A DNA stretch of 50,528 nt from Circinella minor (Eukaryota > Mucoromycota > Mucoromycetes > Mucorales > Lichtheimiaceae). Position 1 is the first letter of the stretch. Each line of letters opens with the position of its first letter. Position numbers and translations under genes: made by a program. This document shows, in pieces, positions 12,512-24,023 of this stretch. The notes under the pieces are model-generated. The model was not told the DNA's origin and did no database searches. It saw only the letters and a program-made list of their open reading frames with translations. The stretch lies in contig JAEPRB010000272.1 in NCBI GenBank assembly GCA_016758965.1, positions 1 to 50,528 on the forward strand, given 5' to 3'.

Positions 12512-13483
12512 TTGTAAAATTGAAAAAAAAAAAAAAAAAAAAACGCCACCCCCTTTTTTTTTTTTTTTGTATTAATGAATTAGAATAGAAAATGAAGAAA
12601 GAAAAGAAAAGAAAAACGGCCTATATATAATATAGCGCCTTTTTTTTTTCGTTTAAATATAATTATATTATTGTGTGAAAAATAAAAAACAAAGTTTTGT
12701 GAAAATACCCACCTCAAAAAAAATATAGCATAATAAAAAATTGGGCCTAAATATGGATGGTAACACAACAATGCTATGAAGAGTAAAAATTTCAGATATT
12801 ATTATTGGAACGGTAAAAGTTTTTAGAGTTATACATACACCGTTTTTGGAATCGAAAATACCAAGTGGTTCGTATTTTTTTTTTAAAAAAATAACGAGGT
12901 TAAACGTTTATATAGTTAACTATTAAACTTATATATAAATATCACGTACGTAAATATATATATTCATCTATTTTCATGTTGATTGTATTTTGCTTATAAG
13001 ACAAGGTATATAATTTCATGCATCTTCATTAACAAAAATATAATAATGATGTACGTATAAAATAAAACTCTTCTATTTTATTCACGTTCCACTAAACTCG
13101 ATTACTACTTTTATAACTAAATATAGTTAAAACGGCATTAGATAACCCGCTTTAAAATCAATTCTAGAGATTCTAATATCCATAGATATGGTTACACTTA
13201 TATTGTATACAGATATATGCAAGCATATCTATGTAATAAATTGACATTTAAAAAGTTATAAATTGGATAGGTGAAGTATTATATTTTTTTTTATAATAAA
13301 AGTACAAACGAAATCAATTATATATAAGTATGATAAAAATGTCTATTAGAATGAAAATGGGAGGGGGTACTGGGATGAAATGAAAGAAAAGAAGGGTAAG
13401 AGAGATATAAAAAAAAAACCATTCAAAATACTTTTTAATTGTATATGAATCATTTCCTTCCCACCTCCTTATTTCTTCATTTC
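12512..13483. other. Intergenic: PFF1 promoter and flavin-reductase gene 3' flank
   Basis: About 970 bases of AT-rich sequence between two minus-strand genes. The PFF1 side has a poly(A) run at 12523-12542 and a T-run at 12555-12568 directly upstream of the start codon. TACGTA hexamers occur at about 12948 and 13051. No open frame of coding character was found. Confidence 0.5.
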
Positions 13484-14623
13484 TTATTTATCTTGTTTCT
13501 TTTGTTCAACAGACAATTGAGTTGGTAACGGTTGTATATCGGGTAAAAAGAATTCTCGTCTTGCTTCTTTTGATTTAAGTACTTTGGGAGAATAATATTT
13601 TTGAATAAATGTTCGATCCGTTAATATTGGAAATTGTTCAATAAATTCAAAAAAATCATCTTCATCCCTATTCTTCACTGATTGGTCTTGTTCTTCTTTT
13701 AATGCCAAATCCACCAAATGAATATAAAAAGAGGTGATTGTTTCATGATATTTTAATTGTTTGGTTGGATTCATTTCAAAATGACGTCGAATAACTTCTT
13801 TAATGACAGGTGTTGCTTTTTCCTTGCCTAATTCACGTAAATAATTCCATGCCATTCGAACATGCGCTCGATGGGTCCATAAAGTAGCATCCAAATTGGA
13901 ATCTTCAAAAGCTTTCATAAATACTTGTTCTCCTACACTACGATACCGTCGATCATGATATAATAAAGGTTGTGCTTCTTCTCTTTTCCCATGTTTTCCA
14001 CCTACACCATGATCCACTTTAATCACTTTGGTAATCCATAATTCATGATCACCTAGTTGAAGTACTTGAGCTACTTTACAATGCATAGAACCCAATGTAC
14101 CCATTAATACAGGTAAACCCGTGGTTGGATCGTCATAAAATGGAATATTTTCAAATTGATCCGATTTGTTAGGAGAAGAAAATGCAATGGATTGTTGCAC
14201 TTGTTCATGAGATAAAACATTCACAATCATACCACCTGAAGAATGTAATAATTCTGAAGCACGTGAAGGAACGCGTACACAAAATGAAACAATAGGTTCT
14301 GGGGAAAGACAAATGGGTGTGAATGAAGAAACAGTAACACCACGACGTTGGATCGTATCATCATTATGACTACCCATAGTATTGTTGTTGTTGTTGTTGT
14401 TGTTATGATCACTTGTTGTTACCACAACAACAGGTTGAGGTACACGTCGCATTACTTGTCGTACATGATCTGCAACGCCATTACTATCAAGTGTATAGGA
14501 ACGACGCCATTGAAATGGTCTTAATAATTGTCTTGGAATGTGCGTCGTCGTCGTCGTCGTCGTCGTCGTTGTTGTTGTTGTGGAAAGGGTTATAGGAAGT
14601 TTTTTGAATAATGATAATATCAT
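13484..14623 (-). CDS. Flavin reductase-like protein fused to an uncharacterised C-terminal domain, probably mitochondrial
   Basis: Single-exon gene, 379 residues. The first about 45 residues are rich in Thr, Arg and Ser with almost no acid (RQLLRPFQWRRSY), which fits a mitochondrial presequence. Residues about 47-240 match the flavin-reductase-like FMN-binding split barrel: a TTS strand, then GVTVSSFTPICLSPEPIVSF, later IVNVLSHEQ, a central FENIPF stretch, and the LLYHDRRYRSV end motif (compare L-x-Y-x-x-x-x-Y in the family). An Asn/His low-complexity insertion sits at about 73-90. Residues about 245-370 form a second domain with LWTHRAHVRMAWNYLRELG and KYHETITSFYIHLV. From memory this resembles a stand-alone bacterial protein of unknown function. 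The family fixes only FMN-dependent reduction using NAD(P)H; the electron acceptor is unknown. Confidence 0.8.
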   Translation of the reverse strand: MILSLFKKLPITLSTTTTTTTTTTTTTHIPRQLLRPFQWRRSYTLDSNGVADHVRQVMRRVPQPVVVVTTSDHNNNNNNNNTMGSHNDDTIQRRGVTVSSFTPICLSPEPIVSFCVRVPSRASELLHSSGGMIVNVLSHEQVQQSIAFSSPNKSDQFENIPFYDDPTTGLPVLMGTLGSMHCKVAQVLQLGDHELWITKVIKVDHGVGGKHGKREEAQPLLYHDRRYRSVGEQVFMKAFEDSNLDATLWTHRAHVRMAWNYLRELGKEKATPVIKEVIRRHFEMNPTKQLKYHETITSFYIHLVDLALKEEQDQSVKNRDEDDFFEFIEQFPILTDRTFIQKYYSPKVLKSKEARREFFLPDIQPLPTQLSVEQKKQDK

Positions 14624-15241
14624 GCTAAAAAGAGAGCGCGATTGGGACCAGGGGGGAGTTCAAATTTTTTTTTTTGGGGTTTATAGCAGAAAAAAAAAAA
14701 AGTTCCGTACTTAGCTTTAAAAAAAAGGGGGGGAGGGGGGAGGAAAAGATTGTTAAAATATTTTAATAAATGTCAAATATAGATCGATATTTGCTTACTT
14801 GATGTATGAGCTTTATTCTTAATATCGTAAAAAAATAACTACTGTATATAGAAAAAGGTTTTTTGAATAGAAAAATTATATCAATGGATCCATGAAAATA
14901 AATGAATAAAACCTTATATATAAACCGAATCGCCAATTCTACGTATAATATTCATATTCATTTTGTAATATCTTTCTTTAAAAAGAAAACATATCAGTAA
15001 CAGATAAAGATTACTTTGAAATAATATGACTACAAATTGTTATCTTATTGTCTGTATATAGATAGTTAACATTCAAAAAAATAAAAATAAAGGTACATAT
15101 ATGGTATTATTGAAGCCTTTTGATAATAAAAGAAATGCGTAGTTTGAATTTGCCAATGAAGTAGAACACAACTTTTCCCCACTTTATGCATGTTTTAACT
15201 CTTTTCTTTGACTGTAAACCTCCTTATTTCCCACGTATGAC
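14624..15241. other. Divergent promoter region
   Basis: About 620 bases between the starts of the minus-strand flavin-reductase fusion and the plus-strand ORF ahead of TGS1. It should contain promoters for both directions. It has A/G homopolymers at 14690-14750 and AT-rich sequence elsewhere. The last 60 bases before 15242 are pyrimidine-rich, typical of fungal transcription-start regions. No specific factor site can be named. Confidence 0.5.
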
Positions 15242-15787
15242 ATGGCTTATACATTACAAAGTTTTAAACAATGGTGTATTGACATTTTAAAGTTAACAGA
15301 ACCAGTAGAGTCAACTACTTGTGAAAATAATAATATAATAATAAAGAAACAACAAGAAGAACAAGGAAAAGACGCGTCAAAGTGTTTGACTGAAACCTTA
15401 TTAATTGAATCACTTGATATAAATGCTACCACTACTACCATGACAACCACCCAATTGAAAACAAAACCATTAATAATGGCGACTAAGAATTCAGTTTTAT
15501 TGCAGCCCAAACAAAGAGAAAAAGGAATTCCTTATGTTCATGAATCTATAGGAACGACATTACCCAATGACCAACGACACCTAAAAGCAAATCCTACAAC
15601 AAGAACAGCAACACTCGTCATAACCGATAGTGGCAACAATACAATGAAGACAAATAGACCCAATAACGCCAAACTTGTTGAAATTGATACTATTGCTAAT
15701 ACTTTTACTGGTGATCAAGAACATATTACAACCCATGGTACAGTTTTATTATTAATTAATAATAGTGATGATAACAAAGAAAAGTAA
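15242..15787 (+). CDS. Unassigned ORF directly upstream of TGS1
   Basis: An open frame of 181 residues starting MAYTLQSFKQWCIDILKL and rich in Thr, Asn and Lys. It has no domain I recognise, no signal peptide and no clear membrane segment. It ends in TAA; 12 nt later, in the same frame and after a second TAA, comes the TGS1 start at 15800. It could be a small separate protein, a long upstream ORF in the TGS1 mRNA, or an N-terminal part of TGS1 joined by a splice I did not find. The donor at 15784 with an acceptor at 15827 does not keep frame. The N-terminal 20 residues look helical and coding-like; the rest is low complexity. Confidence 0.45.
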   Translation: MAYTLQSFKQWCIDILKLTEPVESTTCENNNIIIKKQQEEQGKDASKCLTETLLIESLDINATTTTMTTTQLKTKPLIMATKNSVLLQPKQREKGIPYVHESIGTTLPNDQRHLKANPTTRTATLVITDSGNNTMKTNRPNNAKLVEIDTIANTFTGDQEHITTHGTVLLLINNSDDNKEK

Positions 15788-15799
15788 TTTTAAAAAACA

Positions 15800-17205
<1,406 letters not shown>

Positions 17206-17426
17206 TATAATTATTCTATCATCTATCAGATATACCTCCCCCCACACACACCTCTTTTTTTTTTTGTTATTTTGTATATAAATTTAATATATGTTATACT
17301 CCGACATATAAAAAAAAATATTAGTTCTCTGGGATTATATTATATTAGGGAAACGCGTTTTTTTTATTAGACGTGTTTTTTTTTTAGTTACGCGATTTTT
17401 TTTTTATCTTCTTACTATATATACCA
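17206..17426. promoter_or_regulatory. Short TGS1-RFC4 spacer
   Basis: Only 221 bases separate the TGS1 stop from the RFC4 start, so this must hold the TGS1 3' end and the RFC4 promoter. It contains two related motifs, AAACGCGTTTTTTTT (about 17352-17366) and ACGCGATTTTTTTT (about 17392-17405). ACGCGT/ACGCG matches the MluI cell-cycle box core that the MBF (Mbp1/Res) complex binds upstream of fungal DNA replication genes, and RFC is such a gene. This is an inference from motif and context. Confidence 0.45.
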
Positions 17427-19228
17427 ATGAATAACTTTTTTCAAGCACGATCTTCAACAAATCGTTCTTCTTCTATTGTTAAAGAACAACAAGAAGAAAT
17501 AAGACCATGGGTAGAAAAATAGTACGTTTTGACTTTTTTTTTTAATTTATATTATATCAAGGAAAACAAAAACATAAACTTTAACTATTCATTGTATCCA
17601 TTTGTAATAGTCGACCTAAATCCATGAATGATATTGCTTCACAAGAACAAGTTGTTAATGTTTTGCGAAAATCACTTCAATCAGAGAATGTATGTATTAT
17701 AAAACTAAATAGGATGAATTGTACAACAAGAAAAAAAAAAGATTAAACTTTTAACTGACATTATAGTTTTGACCATAACATAAACAATAGCTTCCTCATT
17801 TGCTTTTTTATGGTCCACCTGGAACAGGTAAGTTAATGTCACTACTCTACATTCTTCTAATCAATGAAATTGAATTGACCTTTTATTTTTCAATTATACA
17901 ATTATATATATATATAGGTAAAACATCAGCTATCTTAGCACTTGCACGTGAACTTTATGGGTAAGCTTTTAAAATAAAATAAAGCTAAAAAAAATATCAA
18001 TGCCATGGATTAAAAAAAATATGAACTCTATTTAATTAGACCTACACTTTTATCATCACGTGTATTGGAATTAAATGCTTCAGATGAACGTGGTATTCAA
18101 ATTGTTCGAGAAAAAGTAAAAAACTTTTCAAGAACAACGGCTAGTAAAGTAGCAAGTGGATATCCATCACCTCCATATAAAATTGTTATTCTTGATGAAG
18201 CAGATGCAATGACAAGAGATGCTCAATCTGCACTTCGACGTATTATGGAAACTTATTCAAAAACAACTCGATTTTGTATTATTTGTAATTATGTCAGTCG
18301 GTAAATATGTTCAACCTTTTTTTGTTTTTTTTTTGTTTGTGGATGTATATAATGTATTTATCTTTTATTTTTATTTTTTGGTTAGAATTATTGAACCTAT
18401 TACATCTCGTTGTGCAAAGTTTCGATTCAAACCATTACCTGTTGAAGATTTAACAAATCGTATAAAATATATTTGTAATGAAGAAAATATTGAACTTGGA
18501 AATGGTGTAAGTTTCTTCTTTATTTAATTAGATATAGATAATATGGGAAAATTCCTTTTTATAGTGATGATGATGATGATGATGATGATGAAAGACTTAA
18601 ATATATGTTATTTATTAGACAATGGATTCATTAATTACAACATCCAATGGTGATTTACGAAAAGCTATTACATTTTTACAAAGTGCTTCATCACTTCATA
18701 AAAATGAACCTATTAAAGATAGTACTATTAAGGAATTAGCAGGAGTAAGTTAAAGGTGGAAAGGAGGGATCCATTTTAAGCATTCAAAAAAAAAGAAATT
18801 CATCAAAGTTTATATTATATTATATTAATAGGTTATTCCGGATGATATATTTGATACTATTGTTAAAGGATGGCAATCAACTAATTTTGATGAAATTAAT
18901 GATGCAATTCAAAGTATTATGAATGCAGGTTATGCGGGTGAAACCATCATTTTACAGGTAAAAAAAAAAAACAATTGGATTATTTTATTCGGTCTCTACA
19001 CATTCTATGTGAATTTAACTTTTTTTTTTTGCTCTCTCTCTTGTATAAATAAAAAAATAATAATAGATTCATAATGCTGTTATTCGAAATGAAGGAATTA
19101 CTACAGTACAAAAATCTCAAATTTCAGAGTTACTCGGTAAAGCTGATATTGCTCTTGTTCATGGTGCAGATGATCATCTTCAAATATTAAATCTCATGCT
19201 GGGCATGTCATCCATTCTCGCTGTATAA
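17427..19228 (+). CDS. RFC4: Replication factor C small subunit (RFC4; Rfc2 in budding yeast)
   Basis: Nine exons: 17427-17521, 17611-17689, 17791-17827, 17918-17960, 18040-18300, 18386-18506, 18619-18744, 18832-18957 and 19067-19228, giving 349 residues, the normal length. AAA+ motifs are complete: PWVEKYRPK box, Walker [11 protein letters not shown] (split by intron 3), LNASDERGI, Walker [11 protein letters not shown], the RFC signature ICNYVSR, then [17 protein letters not shown] with the SRC arginine finger, and sensor 2 [15 protein letters not shown] loads PCNA onto primer-template junctions. Details such as [15 protein letters not shown] and the GVIP-like segment fit human RFC4/yeast Rfc2 better than the other small subunits. 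Intron 6 carries a (TGA)n microsatellite at about 18565-18591. A pair of MCB-like motifs precedes the start. Confidence 0.94.
18565..18591 (+). repeat. (TGA)n microsatellite in an RFC4 intron
   Basis: Nine perfect copies of the trinucleotide lie inside the intron between 18507 and 18618. The repeat is noncoding here and does not disturb the splice sites. Confidence 0.85.
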
Positions 19229-21702
19229 TAATAATATTAATAAAGTGTTGGATTGTTAGTATATATATATATATATATATATATTTATAATACAGATGAT
19301 GGATTTAGTTAGAATCATACACCCAAAGAGAGAAATTTGATTTGTAGAATAGAACAGAACTTTCTAATTCAATTAGCTTATCTTATTTTATTTGACGTTG
19401 CCATGATACCAAATAACTCACATGACTCTTTATCGTGTATAAGATCAAGATTTTGTCTCAATTAAAAAGACTTTTTGACCATATTTTAACGATCTGTTAT
19501 AGATCCAAGTTTTCAAAAAATAAAAGTTGTATTAAAGTTATTAAAAGTTTAATCTGATTGATTATAGTATAGCTCCATTATGTTACACAAGCCCTTCTGC
19601 TAAGTAGAAGCTGATACTAAATTATGTATTGTTGCTTTATTCTAAGATGACTTGATCGATAGAATCATGCAGCTTTCTTTAATTTAAAAAGAAAAAGCCG
19701 GTAGTTCCATTCGTTTAACCTATATGATAAAAATTCCTCACTCAGAGAAAATCCCTTGCAAATGAGAACTCCAACCTCCACCACAGTATTACATTGGGCT
19801 AGTGAACGAAATAGATATATAAAAGTATCTTTTTCTAATTAGCATCATTACCATACAAATGTAATACGTAAAAATAGAGAAGGTTATGATCCCCTTAGTA
19901 AATCTAAGAAATATAGATCCATTTAATCGTCTAATTTGTATATTGATAAAAATTTAGCATATTTGTCGCTGGACTACCACCACGTTCTGAATTGGCCTGT
20001 TACTTGATAAATGGAAGAAAACATGGCCCGCTCTCATTTATGTATACTTTGGAAAATTGATTGTTTGAGCGATCCCAATGACGTTTTTGAAGACAATGAA
20101 CTAAATCCTGAGGACACACCACATAGAACAGGGCCACTCAGCTCTCTAGCACATTATCCAGAAAACACCTTCTACGTATGTAGTGTGTTTTTCTCTTGAT
20201 CTCTTTTCTTTCCCCCCCCTCCTCCCCCCTCCTTTTTTTTCACGCCCACATCATACTACGCCTCTAAAATATCTTTTTCGCGTCCACTCATGTATATAAC
20301 TTTTTTTCCCCTTACTAGGAGTTTTTCCAGCTATCTTTCGCCACTTTTTTCATTTATTTAGTTATAACCGTAAAATTACAATATAGCGCAAGGATGTGAC
20401 CCTAAATGCCCCCCCATTAGACGCAGGTCGATCAAATCTTCCAGTTAGCAAATAATAGCTTTATAAAAAGAAATTGTAATCTTATTAATGTCTACATAGT
20501 TATTTTTATCACGAATCGTTAGATGGGAGATATTTTTTATTTCAAGTACGTATGTCATATACATTAAAGAGCATGTTGCAGCGAGGGGGGGGTGTAAATC
20601 ACTCTCAGGGGTATAACTTATTTACAGTCCAGTTTTTTACAGCAAAATGGTGTGACAGAGTGGTTTTAAAATTTAAAACCATGGAGAGCGAACTATAACG
20701 TTACAGCCCGTATGAAATAAAACGTTACAGCTCGAAAGTTACAGTTTTTTTAACACCATCGCTGTACTTGCTCCAAGTCGATCTAGGGATCGCAAAAAAA
20801 AAAAAACCATATTTTTTTTTTTTACCTTTAAGGTGTTTTTCAAAAGTCACTACATTTATTTCTCTTGTTGTCAATGATTTTGCCTAAATTTATTCTATAA
20901 ATCGAGCTATTACTGCTACCGTGTAATAAGTGTGCATCCAATGATATGTAGTAAATAAACGCTATTCTTATCATTGTTGCTGTAGTTACGACCTTTATAT
21001 TTATAGTAAATTCTATTACTATGATTAGTTAGTACTTTATCTGTCTATAATCATATACGTATAATTTTTCATTGGTACTGAGCTATAATCCCTTACTTCT
21101 TTTTGTATGTACGTGGAGAAAATCAAAAAAAAAATACCGCGTACGTCAAATAGGAGAAATGAGTGACTGAACATTTACACATTCTATAAGAATATAGAAA
21201 AAACGGGACACTGACTTTATTACGTGTATACAATATGATGCATGTATTCTCGGAGTAGCAAAAAAAAAAGCAGTAAGTTATGTATGCATGCATCGCTCCT
21301 TATTTACATGAAGATCATTTATCATGAAAAGCTAGAAATAATATATAATCAAGATCTTAAAATTATATTCTTTTTTTTTCGGGTTTCTTTCTGAATTTTT
21401 TATTTGTAGTCATTATATTGCAATTATATATGTATACGTATTACCAATAGATAAAATTCAAAAATTAATATAAGGTAAGTATTGAAACAAAGTTATTAGT
21501 AGTAGATATTATAAAGTTAGAAATACTTTTTTTATTGGCACTCGCAAAGCAGGTAATGCTTGCTAAATTATGTGCTTTTGCTTGTGCACATATATATGGA
21601 ATAATGCTATTAGCATATTTATTAATTCATAATCTACTACTATTATTATTAAATTCTTTTTGTATAGAGAAAAAAAAAACAGAGAGAGAGAATCAAGAAA
21701 AA
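19229..21702. other. Gene-poor 2.5 kb between RFC4 and the transporter
   Basis: Begins with a TA repeat (about 19259-19284). No intact gene was found on either strand. A 62-codon plus-strand frame at 20011-20199 has somewhat protein-like composition (acidic, Pro-containing) but no start context, intron structure or family I recognise. A cluster of TTACAG repeats with an adjacent palindrome lies at 20620-20745. The transporter promoter must lie in the last few hundred bases; an in-frame ATG also occurs at 21556 but codes for hydrophobic sequence unlike the family. Confidence 0.5.
20620..20745 (+). repeat. TTACAG repeat cluster with palindrome
   Basis: AACGTTACAGC occurs exactly at 20697-20707 and 20721-20731, and AAGTTACAG at 20736-20744. 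Two looser TTTACAG copies lie upstream near 20624 and 20638. Just before the exact copies is a perfect 10-bp inverted repeat around one base at 20661-20681 (TGGTTTTAAA / TTTAAAACCA). The segment is less AT-rich than its surroundings. It could be a transposon end, a protein-binding array or chance. Confidence 0.55.
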
Positions 21703-24023
21703 ATGTCAAAAATTCATGACACCATGTCTCATTCATTAGCAGCATCAGCCGAAGCAGCAAAAACTCAGCATATAAAGAAAAGCGATAACATACAACACGC
21801 ATCCATAGTGATAAACAAAGAAGAAGATAAAAAATGTGACCACTCTTCATTATCAAGTGATGATAGTAATAACAATAACTTGGATGGCGAAGACTTATAT
21901 TATAGTCGTTATTACAAATGCTCAATCATTATAATTTCTTTTTTAGTTTCAATGACGAGTTTTGGTATCGGTAATGCATGGTACGTAATATAGACTATAG
22001 AATATAGAATATAGAATATATATATGATAATAAAAAAATAGAATAATTATATATTACTTACATGAAGTTTACTTATTAATTATTTAAAATTGTTTAATTT
22101 TTAGGGGTACGTAAATGCGATTTATTTTTGTTAAAATAATAAAACAGTTCATTTGATGCAATGAATATATAGCAACAAGTGTCGTTAAATATGATTAAAC
22201 ATATATACTTTGTGTAGGTGTTTTACAAGACTATTTTGATGAAAATGTTTTTGGTGAAAAAGGAAGACAGATACCCAACGCTGCACTTCAATTAAGTTTT
22301 GTTGGTACATTGAATGTCTGTCTTGAACATTCACTGGCTCCATTAAGTGAAATTGTACGGTCTACGCGAGGAGCAAAAACGGTACTTTTTGGTGGTTCAA
22401 TGCTATTTTTTTGTGGTCTGATAGCTGCATCCTTTGCTCAAGAAGTTAGTTTCTTTTTTATATATCAGGATTATATATAAATATATATAAACTATCATAT
22501 AGTGTGTTTTCATTGATCCTAATGACAGCAATTGTTTTTATTTATTGACACAGATCTGGCATCTTTATTTGTCCCAATCTATGCTATGTGGTGCCGGATC
22601 GTCATTTTTATATGCTGTAAGAATCCAAACATCCGTTTGGTCTTTTTATTTTTTGATACTTATTACACAATGTTAATACTAATGCAATAGTAATAGACTA
22701 TACAAACGATAATACCACATTATTTTCCACGAAATCCGGGACTCGTTTTAGGAGGTATTGCCAGTGGTGCTTGTATTGGAGGCTTAATTATACCACTCAT
22801 TGCTACGATGATTAATAATAACTTGGGAATTCAGTGGTAATAATAATAATAACAATTTGATGTATTTTTTTTTTTTTTTGTAAAACAGAGTTGTTATATA
22901 ATTATTTACCATAACATTATTTATTTTTCCTAATATCTTACCTATATAGGACTTATCGTATTTTAGGGTTTATTAATTTGTTTATTAATCTTTTAGCTTG
23001 TATGATAATAAAAGATCACCCGAACAATACCAATACCCGTTTTAAAGAAAAATCATCAAAAAGTCCTATGATAAGATTCGATGTATTCAAAAACAAGAAT
23101 TATTGTATATGGTGTATATCTTGTTTCACTCAAATCGCTGCATTTTATGTACCATTATTTATTATTCCATGTAAATACTACAAAAATTATCACCTACGTA
23201 TAATAGTAATATAGTACACACACCAAGTTTTTATTAGTTTAACATATAACACGAACAAACATTAATCTATTTTTACTAGCCTACGCCACATATATCGGAC
23301 TCTCAGATTCAAGAGGAGCATCATTAGTATCAGTAATTAATGCAGCAGCTTTTGTTGGTCGTATCTCTACAGGGTACGTCATTCATCCCGTTTAATTATT
23401 TTGTTTTTTTTATTACTATTATTGTCAATTTATATATGTGTATACTTAAAAGCTTTAAAAATATATATTTTTTACTCGTTAATTATATATATATGCTTTA
23501 TCATTGATATGTAGTTTTATCGCTGATCGAGTTGGATCCGTCAATGTCAGTATTATTTTTACAACTATTTCTGCATTAAGTTGTTTGGTCATTTGGCCGT
23601 TTTCATTTACCTATTCATCATTGATTGGGTTTTCTATTGTATTTGGTCTTACTTCTGGAACATATTATCCTTTAGGTAAATTATAAAAATAGTGTCATTT
23701 CCAGAACTATTAAATGAGGGGTGAACGAGTCATTATTTATTTAACACTTTTTTTTTTTTTTGGAACAATAATACACAGGTGCATCTGTTACTGCATCCAT
23801 ATTGAAAACAGAACAATTCTCATCTGGTGTAACAATTACCCTATTATTAGTTGGTATATCTATACTTGGCCCAAGTCTTGCAAGTGCTATTGAGAGTACA
23901 GGTGTTTCAGATGAACCATTTTTTACATTTAAAATGTTTACAGGAACAAATGTATTAATTTCTGCTGTTGTCCTGATTTGGCTTAAATTTTCTATGAAAC
24001 GTAATATTTTAGCTAGAGTGTAA
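21703..24023 (+). CDS. MFS transporter, monocarboxylate (MCH/MCT) type
   Basis: Exons 21703-21980, 22105-22106, 22218-22444, 22554-22616, 22697-22836, 22950-23170, 23280-23373, 23515-23675 and 23779-24023 give 476 residues. A hydrophilic, acidic N-terminal tail of about 75 residues precedes twelve predicted membrane helices. Family marks are the first-helix end GNAWGVLQDYF (monocarboxylate porters have a W/F-G-V-F/L-Q-x-Y pattern), the helix 4-5 region YFPRNPGLVLGGIASGACIGG, and GRISTGFIADRVGS between helices 8 and 9. Such proteins move monocarboxylates or related small molecules across the plasma or organelle membrane; the substrate cannot be read here. The most unusual point is the 2-nt exon required between the first two introns. 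Introns are short (70-130 nt). I chose the start at 21703 because it gives the usual polar tail. Confidence 0.88.
21992..22019 (+). repeat. Tandem ATAGAAT-type heptamer repeat in transporter intron 1
   Basis: The heptamer TATAGAA (also readable as ATAGAAT) is repeated three times in tandem shortly after the intron 1 donor, then passes into a TA run. Noncoding. Confidence 0.7.
22105..22106 (+). other. Candidate 2-nt micro-exon of the MFS transporter
   Basis: Exon 1 ends ...GCATG before donor GTACGT (21981); the next strong acceptor in the family's sequence is TGTGTAG at 22217 followed by GTGTTTTACAAG. Direct joining shifts frame and reaches a stop within ten codons. Between them lies TTTTTAG followed by GG followed by another GTACGT. 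Including only GG gives W-G-V-L-Q-D-Y, the expected family motif, in frame. Confidence 0.6.

Noticed and set aside
20011..20199. 62-codon frame with acidic, Pro-containing sequence
   Set aside because: Isolated, short, with no recognisable family and no supporting exon; kept only as a remark in the intergenic entry.
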